Made by a program: the position numbers and the translations under genes. A stretch of 51,751 nt of DNA from an uncultured Anaerolineae bacterium (GTDB taxonomy: Bacteria > Chloroflexota > Anaerolineae > Aggregatilineales > Phototrophicaceae), in NCBI GenBank assembly GCA_937944445.1, contig CALDYP010000013.1:1-51751 (forward strand), given 5' to 3'. Below, piece after piece: positions 46,501 through 51,751 of the stretch (positions are counted from its first letter, which is position 1; each line of letters opens with the position of its first letter). A model generated the notes under the pieces. It did no database searches, was not told where the DNA came from, and saw only the letters and a program-made list of their open reading frames with translations.

Positions 46501-47354
46501 AGGTCAAGCTCGCACATCTCAGCGATGCGCAGCGTGTTGGCGAACGCCTCATCGATCAGCTCGGTGGGCGCGCCGTGGAAGCTCGCGCGCATCTCCGCGG
46601 CGCTCTTGAGGTAGTAGCTGCCCAACGGCTCAAGCCTCATGCGTTCTTGGGCAGATTTGAGGCTGTTGGTCTGGATGCACAGCAGCGTGTCGTGATCGTC
46701 CGTATCAGCCGCTTCGACGTAGTGCACATCGTTGCTGGCGACCAACTGCACCGGCGTGTGGCCGCGCCGCCGATAGTCGATCAGCCAGCGGTTCAGCGCG
46801 TGCAGTTCGTCGATCTGGTGGGGCTGAACTTCAAGAAAGAAGTTCTCCGCGCCGAACACGTCGTAGTAGCGGCCAATGGCGGCCAGCGCGGCCTCTTCCC
46901 CTTTGTCCGCCAGCAGGCGCGGGATCTCCGCTGCGAGGCAGCCGCTGGTGGCGATGATGCCTTCGGCGTGGTCGCGCAGGTAGTCCCAATCGACGCGCGG
47001 GCGGTAGTAGTAGCCCTCCAACTGCGCCACGCTGGCGATCTTGAGCAGGTTCTTGTAGCCGGTTAGGTTCTTGGCCCACAGCAGCAGATGATAGGGCTTC
47101 TTGTCGATCACGGGGTCACGGTCGGTCATCTTGTTGGGGGCAAGGTAGGCCTCCATGCCGATGACGGGTTTGATGCCAGCGCTCTTGGCGGCGTTGAAGA
47201 GGTCGATCACGCCGAACATCACACCGTGATCGCTGATGCCCACCGCGGGCATCTCCAACGCCACGGCGCGCTTTACCAGACGGTCGATCTGGCTTTGGCC
47301 GTCCAACAGCGAATACTCGGTATGAACGTGAAGGTGAACAAACTCGCTGGGCAT
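43572..47354 (-). CDS. dnaE: DNA polymerase III alpha subunit
   Basis: A 1260-residue replicative polymerase of the DnaE type. The N-terminal PHP domain has intact-looking metal residues (HLHVHTEYS, ISDHG, ASNDVHY), so phosphoesterase or proofreading activity is possible. The polymerase core has VRGSGAGSLVAYCLGI, the two-Asp motif PDIDIDYPDDRR and the third Asp in LLKVDFLGLSTL. Helix-hairpin-helix and OB-fold parts follow. Near residues 1105-1175 a Pro/Glu-rich linker precedes a last small domain of about 85 residues. ATG 47354 is chosen; the TTG two codons upstream is less likely. Confidence 0.96.
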   Translation of the reverse strand: MPSEFVHLHVHTEYSLLDGQSQIDRLVKRAVALEMPAVGISDHGVMFGVIDLFNAAKSAGIKPVIGMEAYLAPNKMTDRDPVIDKKPYHLLLWAKNLTGYKNLLKIASVAQLEGYYYRPRVDWDYLRDHAEGIIATSGCLAAEIPRLLADKGEEAALAAIGRYYDVFGAENFFLEVQPHQIDELHALNRWLIDYRRRGHTPVQLVASNDVHYVEAADTDDHDTLLCIQTNSLKSAQERMRLEPLGSYYLKSAAEMRASFHGAPTELIDEAFANTLRIAEMCELDLSKKGYHLPLFPVPEGFDDGSYLRYLCELGLRWRFPGREDDPVLRERIDRELETIAHMGFNTYFLIVWDLCEFARHADIWWNVRGSGAGSLVAYCLGITNIDPIQNSLLFERFLNRGRNTMPDIDIDYPDDRRGEMIAYAVQKYGEDKVAAIITFGTLGAKAAVRDVARALNVPLPKVNQAVKLIPQEAKQKPLQEYIDGNPELKKLYETDAELKSVLDTAKALQGLTRHASMHAAGLIISDLPLVEYVPLHRITGSTDSSGGVLKAVTQFPMETAEAIGLLKVDFLGLSTLTIMRKASELIERHHGIRYTLDNIPYRHDDPRLTDAQRAMLDEAFHLLGRGETVGVFQVESAGMQSTLRDMRPHKFEHIVAAVSLYRPGPMDFISQFTRRMHGEEEVTYHHPLMEPILKETYGIMVYQEQIMQVAVALFSYEPNEADLMRRAVSKKKEKDLLEHRAIFKERGPQRGVSPEVADKIFDDIVFFANYGFNKSHAADYAVITVQTAFLKRHYPHEYMTALLCVQFDDSSKVALFLEECRRLHIPVLPPDINYSQAEFDIESLPDGRRGIRFGLGAVKNVGVAAIHYLIEQREQGGPFATLADLCQRVDLRRVGKRALECLIKVGALAAYGPRDALLESLDRIVHYSAEYHDQLALGQKSLFGEAVMRQSALEILPAKKPIPHREQLGWEKDLLGLYVTGRPIDRARDALSKLNNLNIIVDLKSEENAPAHDTLVRVAGEVVGMRSLVTKSGEMMAVLQVEDWHESAGVIDVVLFPRKYERVKAYFEAKVGKPLEVGTIALFTGRFDTSRNDPQVIAEDATVEFEAVEGADAAPPRPMHDTLGWLPESEEPPPIWDDEPPAYTPEPPPAPADAAPITPPVEQNGSAHYERLFDDGGEERPRRHLRVVFKSAGSEKDAQRIDRALNVLYSIPGEDCYTLEVHYPDRIRRWGGDDFRTHYCPKLVERLKQIPGVDLHCQDS

Positions 47355-47412
47355 AGGCAACCGCGGACATACTCAAAAAGACAGCAGCTATCGCACAGGC
47401 GCGACGCCCTCC

Positions 47413-47421
47413 ATTGTATCA
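47413..47421 (-). promoter_or_regulatory. Extended -10 promoter of dnaE
   Basis: TGA-TACAAT on the minus strand, about 59 bases upstream of ATG 47354. Confidence 0.45.
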
Positions 47422-47483
47422 CGGCCTGCCAGCGTTGAGAGGATGAGAAGCGTCGTTGTCAGGAATTCAAAACGAAGCCACGA

Positions 47484-47545
47484 GCCTCATCCCCCACCCT
47501 CCTTCTCCCGTGCTGGCCGAAGGCAGGCCAGTTCGAGAAGGGGGC
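47484..47545. repeat. Dispersed intergenic repeat, copy 1 of a 62-base unit
   Basis: 62 bases beginning GCCTCATCCCCCACCC and ending CAGTTCGAGAAGGGGGC. It differs from 48216-48277 at only three positions. It lies in the gap 47361-47594 between dnaE and a SpoIIAA-like gene. Confidence 0.85.
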
Positions 47546-47594
47546 TTGTTGTGCCCGCGGCTGGAAGCTAAGGGCTAACGCCCTGCTGACGCCC

Positions 47595-48065
47595 CTACTT
47601 CTTCGCAGACCATTTCGGCTCAGTCAGCCACGCGATGGCTTGATCTTCTTTAGAGGGGTCAAACAAGCGCACGCTCAAATGGCCCATCTGGCGCTGCACT
47701 ATCCCCAACATCGAGTTGGCCAGTGAGGTTACCATGCGGTCTGGGAACAGGAAGGCCACACGCGCTTGGGGGTGATACTCAAGGCTGCGCGCCCAGCGAA
47801 CCCCGCGGTTGATAGAATACGTCAGCGGCAGCGGCCCGCTTGGGCGTTCATCGAACAAGAAGCGCAGCCTGTCCTCTGGGGTCACGCTGGCGTAGATCGC
47901 GTCCATGATGTCCACCCACGCTTCGACCGCCTCGCGCGTCGCTTGCAAGAACACGATGCGATGGACATCGTTCACGTCGTCATACGTATACTCCACCAAC
48001 CCATCGACCGAAGTCGGTTTGAGGCTGAGGGATTGAATGAGCGTATTGGTTAATTGAGTTGTCAT
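47595..48065 (-). CDS. SpoIIAA-like (STAS-type) hypothetical protein
   Basis: A 156-residue soluble protein. Start ATG 48065 has AAGGA seven bases upstream; a start six codons earlier (48083) is less likely. The layout matches the protein at 4735-5184: a strand with LRFLFDERPSG, a helix, VAFLFPDR, and the end RLFDPSKEDQAIAWL. No catalytic residues are apparent. A possible -10 TAATAT lies on the minus strand at 48085-48090. It is flanked on both sides by copies of the same 62-base repeat, so the gene could have been moved or duplicated by recombination. Function unknown. Confidence 0.6.
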   Translation of the reverse strand: MTTQLTNTLIQSLSLKPTSVDGLVEYTYDDVNDVHRIVFLQATREAVEAWVDIMDAIYASVTPEDRLRFLFDERPSGPLPLTYSINRGVRWARSLEYHPQARVAFLFPDRMVTSLANSMLGIVQRQMGHLSVRLFDPSKEDQAIAWLTEPKWSAKK

Positions 48066-48215
48066 GAGAACTTCCTTGAGCAAAATATTAGCAGCGCTCT
48101 TTACTTATAGTACCACATGTTGCCTGTGTCTTGTTATAAAAAAAGTGCAAATTTCATAAGAATAGGTTTAACGCCTCTTTCGACTCGTTCCAGCGCCCGC
48201 GTCTGGAAGCTACAG

Positions 48216-48277
48216 GCCTCATCCCCCAACCCCCTTCTCCCGTGCTGGCCGCAGGCAGGCCAGTTCGAGAAGGGGGC
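48216..48277. repeat. Dispersed intergenic repeat, copy 2 of a 62-base unit
   Basis: Nearly identical (59 of 62 bases) and in the same orientation as 47484-47545. It is preceded in both places by a related GCCCGCG-CTGGAAGCTA-type segment. Confidence 0.85.
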
Positions 48278-48289
48278 GCATGACGGCAG

Positions 48290-48372
48290 TTGCCCCTCTC
48301 TACTCTCTATGGGAGAGGGGCGACGGAGCAAAGCGACGTCGGGGTGAGGCCCAGCCGAGTGCTTGAGCGCTC
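48290..48372. repeat. Second repeat type next to the 62-base unit
   Basis: GCCCCTCTC..GAGAGGGGC palindrome (48293-48321), then GTCGGGGTGAGGCC and the 17-base GAGCGCTCAAGCACTCG in inverted form (48356-48372), shared with 38854-38870. The gap 48084-48469 otherwise holds only the promoter below. Confidence 0.6.
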
Positions 48373-48429
48373 AGCGCGATTGCTGGGCCACTTCATCATC
48401 CACCGCTGATCCAATTGGCGCGGCGAGGC

Positions 48430-48438
48430 TGGTATAAT
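48430..48438 (+). promoter_or_regulatory. Extended -10 promoter of the mutase small-subunit operon
   Basis: TGG-TATAAT (hexamer 48433-48438), 31 bases before ATG 48470. It drives the run 48470-51648. Confidence 0.65.
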
Positions 48439-48469
48439 GAACTTAAAAATTAGATGTAGGAGTTTTTCG

Positions 48470-48877
48470 ATGACCACGCGAGTTGCAAGAGTGCTGATTG
48501 CCAAACCCGGGCTGGATGGCCATGATCGCGGGGCGAAAGTCATTGCGCGCGCGCTGCGCGATGCAGGCATGGAGGTGATCTACACCGGCCTGCGGCAAAC
48601 GCCTGAGATGATCGCCGAGGCCGCGCTGCAAGAAGATGTTGACGTCGTCGGCCTGAGCATCCTCAGCGGGGCGCACATGACGCTCGTCCCGCGCGTGCGC
48701 GAGGCGCTCAACGCTGTGGAGCTGAACGACGTGCCGATCATCCTCGGCGGCATCATCCCTGAGGAGGACTATGAGCCGCTCAAGGCGTTGGGGGTCGCTG
48801 GCATCTTCGGCCCCGGCACATCCACCGAGCACATCCGCGACTTCATCAACAATCTGGTGAGTTCCAATGCCCGCTGA
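48470..48877 (+). CDS. Cobalamin-binding (small) subunit of methylmalonyl-CoA mutase
   Basis: A 135-residue Rossmann-like B12 domain. The lower axial ligand motif DGHDRG is present near residue 18, with LSILSGAHM and GGIIPEEDY following as in the family. It holds adenosylcobalamin for the separate catalytic subunit at 26267-27910, and possibly also for the mutase at 39014-40696, since no other B12 subunit is seen. ATG 48470 has AGGAG (48458-48462) seven bases upstream. It overlaps meaB by 11 bases. Confidence 0.94.
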   Translation: MTTRVARVLIAKPGLDGHDRGAKVIARALRDAGMEVIYTGLRQTPEMIAEAALQEDVDVVGLSILSGAHMTLVPRVREALNAVELNDVPIILGGIIPEEDYEPLKALGVAGIFGPGTSTEHIRDFINNLVSSNAR

Positions 48878-49877
48878 TCTCGTCCCACAGGTGCTGGCAG
48901 GCAACCGCCGCGCGCTGGCACGGCTGCTCTCACACGTCGAGCGCGGCGAAGCCGAAGCCGCCCTCAAAGCGCTCTACCCCCACACCGGGCGCGCATGGGT
49001 GATCGGCGTCACTGGCTCGCCCGGCAGCGGCAAAAGCTCCCTCGTCAACGCCCTCACCCAGCACTACCGCGCCAACGGTGAGACGGTCGCCATCGTCGCC
49101 GTTGACCCCACCAGCCCGTTCAGCGGCGGCGCAATCCTCGGCGATCGCATCCGCATGCGCGACCTGAGCGGCGACGCGGGCGTGTTCATCCGCAGCATGG
49201 CCACCCGCGGCAGCCTCGGCGGCCTCGCCCGCACCACCCGCGACATGGTGCGCGTGATCGACGCGGCCGGCTTTGACCGCATCTTGATCGAGACGGTCGG
49301 CGCCGGCCAGAGCGAGGTCGAGGTGGCGCGCGTCGCCTACACGACGCTCGTCGTCGAAGCGCCCGGCATGGGCGACGACATTCAAGCGATCAAAGCGGGC
49401 ATCCTCGAAATCGCGGATGTGCTGGTCGTCAACAAGGCCGATCGCATCGGCGCAAATCAGACCGCACGCGCCCTCAAGACGATGCTCGAGCTGGGCCACC
49501 CGGCCGCGCGTGTCTACCACCACGGGCAGTACATGACGGTTGAGGCCGCCCCCGCCCCCGTCGCTGAGTGGATCCCTGAAGTGGTGATGACCGTCGCCAC
49601 CGAGCGCAAGGGCATCGCCGAGCTGGCCGCCGCCATCGAAGCCCACCGCCAGCACCGCCTGCGCGATGCTGGGCCGTTCGACCCGCAAGCCCTGCGCGCG
49701 GAACTGTTCGAGCGCGCCCGTGAAGCGCTCTTCCAGCAGTGGTTACAAACGCTCTCACCTGATACGATAGAGACGCTTATCCAGCGGATGCATCAGCGGG
49801 AGCTTGACCCGCAGACCGCGGTTCAGCAGTTATTAGCACCTCCCTCTGCACAGGAGCATGGGCATGCAAGACCCTGA
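48867..49877 (+). CDS. meaB: MeaB G-protein chaperone of methylmalonyl-CoA mutase
   Basis: A 336-residue MeaB/ArgK-type GTPase. Walker A is [32 protein letters not shown] and [14 protein letters not shown] are the switch and Walker B regions; VVNKAD gives guanine specificity. The C-terminal helices mediate dimerisation. MeaB gates cofactor loading and protects or repairs the mutase. The direct overlap with the B12 subunit gene supports this role. prs begins inside its 3' end. Confidence 0.95.
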   Translation: MPADLVPQVLAGNRRALARLLSHVERGEAEAALKALYPHTGRAWVIGVTGSPGSGKSSLVNALTQHYRANGETVAIVAVDPTSPFSGGAILGDRIRMRDLSGDAGVFIRSMATRGSLGGLARTTRDMVRVIDAAGFDRILIETVGAGQSEVEVARVAYTTLVVEAPGMGDDIQAIKAGILEIADVLVVNKADRIGANQTARALKTMLELGHPAARVYHHGQYMTVEAAPAPVAEWIPEVVMTVATERKGIAELAAAIEAHRQHRLRDAGPFDPQALRAELFERAREALFQQWLQTLSPDTIETLIQRMHQRELDPQTAVQQLLAPPSAQEHGHARP

Positions 49878-50907
49878 AACGCCGGATAAAGTCCCCGGCA
49901 CGAAGTTCAACTTGACCTATGACAGCCGCGAATCGCGCATGCAGTTCGGCAAGATGAAGCTGTTCGCTGGCTCGGCTTGCCCGGCGCTGGGGCAAGAAAT
50001 CACCGACAACATCAACCTGCACCCTTACTACGCTGACCTTCAGCTCGGCAGGTACGAGCGCACCATGTTCAGCAACGAGAACATCTTCATCAAGCTCAAC
50101 GAGAGCGTGCGCGGGCGCGACGTCTACCTGATCCAGACGATGGCCTCGCCCGTCCACGAGAACATCATGGAAATGTTCATCATGATCGACGCGCTCAAAC
50201 GCGATTCAGCGTGGCGCATCAACGTCGTCGTCCCCTACATGACCTACACCCGCTCCGACAAGAAAGACCAGCCGCGCGTGCCGATCTCAGCGCGCCTAAT
50301 GGCCAACTTGATCGAAACCGCAGGCGCCGACCGCTACATGACGATTGACCTGCACAGCGGCCAGATTCAGGGCTTCTTCAACATCCCCGGCGACGCGCTC
50401 ACCGCCTTCTACCTGCTGAGCGACTACGTGCGCCAAAAGAACATCCCAGATCTGGTCGTCGTGGCGACTGATCTAGGCTTCGCCAAACAGGGGCGCAACT
50501 GGGCTGCCACCCTGCGCACCCCGCTTGCGTTTGTCGAGAAACGCCGCAGCGACAACGCTGAACACCCCGAAGCGCTGGCCCTCATCGGCGACGTGCGCGA
50601 CAAGAATGTGCTGCTAGTCGATGACGAGGTAAACACCGCGGGCAGCATCGTCAACGCGGTAAACGTCGTGCGCGAAGCGGGCGCGAAGGACATCTACTTC
50701 GCCTTTACGCACGCTTTCCTCGCCGATCAAGCGGTGGAACGCCTCAAAAAACTCGATCTGAAGGAGATCATCTTCACCAACACCCTGCCGCTGCCGCCCC
50801 ACAAGCGCCTGCCCAACATGACCGTCCTCTCGATTGCGCCGCTGCTGGCCGAGGTCATCCTGCGCGCGCATGAAGGCCGCAGCGTCGGCGAACTGTTCAA
50901 GGAGTAG
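49864..50907 (+). CDS. prs: Ribose-phosphate pyrophosphokinase (divergent)
   Basis: A 347-residue PRPP synthase, about 30 residues longer than usual because of an N-terminal extension (the family core begins at MKLFAGSACPAL). Core motifs are FSNENIFIKLNESVRG, DLHSGQIQGFF and the flexible-loop KRR. The RQDRK region reads TRSDKK, and the PRPP loop reads DDEVNTAGSI instead of DDMIDTGGT, so it belongs to a divergent subgroup. It makes PRPP for nucleotide and amino-acid synthesis. ATG 49864 has AGGAG seven bases upstream, better than ATG 49858. Confidence 0.9.
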   Translation: MQDPETPDKVPGTKFNLTYDSRESRMQFGKMKLFAGSACPALGQEITDNINLHPYYADLQLGRYERTMFSNENIFIKLNESVRGRDVYLIQTMASPVHENIMEMFIMIDALKRDSAWRINVVVPYMTYTRSDKKDQPRVPISARLMANLIETAGADRYMTIDLHSGQIQGFFNIPGDALTAFYLLSDYVRQKNIPDLVVVATDLGFAKQGRNWAATLRTPLAFVEKRRSDNAEHPEALALIGDVRDKNVLLVDDEVNTAGSIVNAVNVVREAGAKDIYFAFTHAFLADQAVERLKKLDLKEIIFTNTLPLPPHKRLPNMTVLSIAPLLAEVILRAHEGRSVGELFKE

Positions 50908-50910
50908 CAT

Positions 50911-51648
50911 TTGCAGCCCAGCAACGAGCAAGGCCCCATCACCCACCCGCAGTGGACGCGCGCGCGCATCCTCAAACTAGTGGCTGGCATCATCGCGCTG
51001 CTGGTCTTCGTCACTGTGCTGACGTTGTTCATCCAAGCGGTCGGCGTTCCACAGCTTCAGGCGTGGGTCGAGAGCGCCGGGCCGCTCGCGCCGCTGGCCT
51101 ACATCATCATGAAGGCGCTGACCTACATCTTCGCGCCGCTCACCAGCGGGCCGATTCAGGTGTTCGCGGGCACCCTCTTCGGCAACGTGTGGCTGGGCGT
51201 GCTCTACACCGTCATCGGCGAGACGATCGGTGGCAGCATCAGCTTTTGGATCGCGCGGCGCTTCGGGCGGCCTACGGTGATCCGCTTCGTCGGCAAGGAC
51301 GGCATGCAGCAGGTCGATGAGTTCTACTACAATCGGCTGGGCGGCTGGATCCCGCTGGCGATTGCGCGGCTGGTGCTCTTCAGCTTTTGGGACTTCCTCA
51401 GCTATGCCGCGGGGCTGGCCCCGGTGCGCTTCGTGTCGTATGTGCTGGTGTCGTTCTTCGTCGGCGCGATCCCAACGTTCTTGTTCGTGTGGCTGGGTGA
51501 GCGCTTCGTTGAGGACAGCAGCACCCTGCTCATCAGCTACGTGCTGCTCGTCCTGCTGACGGTCGTCCCCCTGCTGTTGATGCGCTACATCACCCGCTTG
51601 TTAGAGAACCTGAGCAAACGCCCCGAACGCGACCAAGCGCAGGTATGA
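50911..51648 (+). CDS. TVP38/TMEM64 (VTT/DedA-like) membrane protein
   Basis: A 245-residue membrane protein with about six hydrophobic segments and the VTT core FAPLTSGPIQVFAGTLFG, then GETIGGSISFWIARRFGR. VTT proteins are lipid scramblases or transporters; the bacterial substrate is not settled. The start is TTG 50911, supported by GGAG (50901-50904) six bases upstream and overlapping the prs stop; no suitable ATG lies nearby. It is the last gene of the run that begins at 48470. Confidence 0.88.
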   Translation: MQPSNEQGPITHPQWTRARILKLVAGIIALLVFVTVLTLFIQAVGVPQLQAWVESAGPLAPLAYIIMKALTYIFAPLTSGPIQVFAGTLFGNVWLGVLYTVIGETIGGSISFWIARRFGRPTVIRFVGKDGMQQVDEFYYNRLGGWIPLAIARLVLFSFWDFLSYAAGLAPVRFVSYVLVSFFVGAIPTFLFVWLGERFVEDSSTLLISYVLLVLLTVVPLLLMRYITRLLENLSKRPERDQAQV

Positions 51649-51708
51649 TCGACAAATAAACACAGAAAGCCAACCGTGAAAGGTGTCGCAAGAAACCGTC
51701 AGGAATCA

Positions 51709-51751
51709 GTAGGGACACGGCCTGCCGTGTCCGATTGCGCTGCCGTGTCCG
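51709..51751. repeat. GTAGGGAC-type palindromic repeat at window end
   Basis: GTAGGGACACGGCCTGCC then GTGTCC, followed by a partial second TGCCGTGTCCG. Related to 4596-4617 and 42453-42476. The gene-free end 51649-51751 shows nothing else. Confidence 0.6.

Overview
The window looks like a chromosomal segment of a high-GC bacterium, most plausibly a Chloroflexota member of the Anaerolineae/Chloroflexia type. This is an inference without a database search. It rests on the Thr-Pro-rich linker of an exported DUF3048 protein, a full propionyl-CoA/methylmalonyl-CoA gene set with a stand-alone B12 subunit, PIN toxin modules, a Uma2 protein and dispersed palindromic intergenic repeats. Coding density is high. 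Many genes overlap by ATGA junctions, and several promoters show a TATAAT-type -10 box close to the start codon. No rRNA, tRNA, CRISPR array, insertion sequence or prophage was recognised.

Layout. 1-1281: two tandem antitoxin/PIN-toxin modules. 1322-4429 (-): a fusion of serine hydroxymethyltransferase, a partial GcvT-like segment and a full GcvT. 4735-8436: a SpoIIAA-like protein, a SCO1 copper chaperone and a MurF-like/alanine racemase fusion. 8559-13248: tgt, a phosphate-binding-like lipoprotein, a TPR membrane protein, a PIG-L deacetylase and a DUF3048 protein. 13404-17821: uvrA and gdhA. 17903-23123: a TPR protein and GT1 glycosyltransferase pair, Uma2, a methyltransferase and methylmalonyl-CoA epimerase. 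23357-28202: an acyl-CoA dehydrogenase, MDR oxidoreductase, CYTH, methylmalonyl-CoA mutase and small membrane protein run. 28334-30905: queG, an O-antigen-ligase-like protein and a CopZ-like protein. 31206-38595: the three subunits of an acyl-CoA carboxylase and two GT-C glycosyltransferases. 39014-43455: a second acyl-CoA mutase, DUF4177, SDR, YbaK and pfkA. 43572-51648: dnaE, a second SpoIIAA-like protein, the B12-binding mutase subunit, meaB, prs and a TVP38-type membrane protein.

How the genes work together. Carboxylase (31206-34791), epimerase (22707-23123), mutase catalytic subunit (26267-27910), B12 subunit (48470-48877) and MeaB (48867-49877) form the propionyl-CoA to succinyl-CoA route, split over five places. 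The acyl-CoA dehydrogenase and MDR protein beside the mutase suggest that fatty-acid or branched-chain amino-acid breakdown feeds it. tgt and queG are both queuosine genes.

Most notable observations. The MurF half of the MurF-Alr fusion has lost its ATP-binding P-loop and other ligase motifs while the racemase half looks intact. Tgt has lost two of its three zinc cysteines. The second mutase has Gln in place of the carboxylate-binding Arg207 of methylmalonyl-CoA mutase, so it probably acts on a different acyl-CoA. The carboxyltransferase has Cys at the acetyl/propionyl specificity position. SHMT is fused to one and a half GcvT domains. Tandem toxin modules carry homogenised segments, and a vapC stump lies behind queG.
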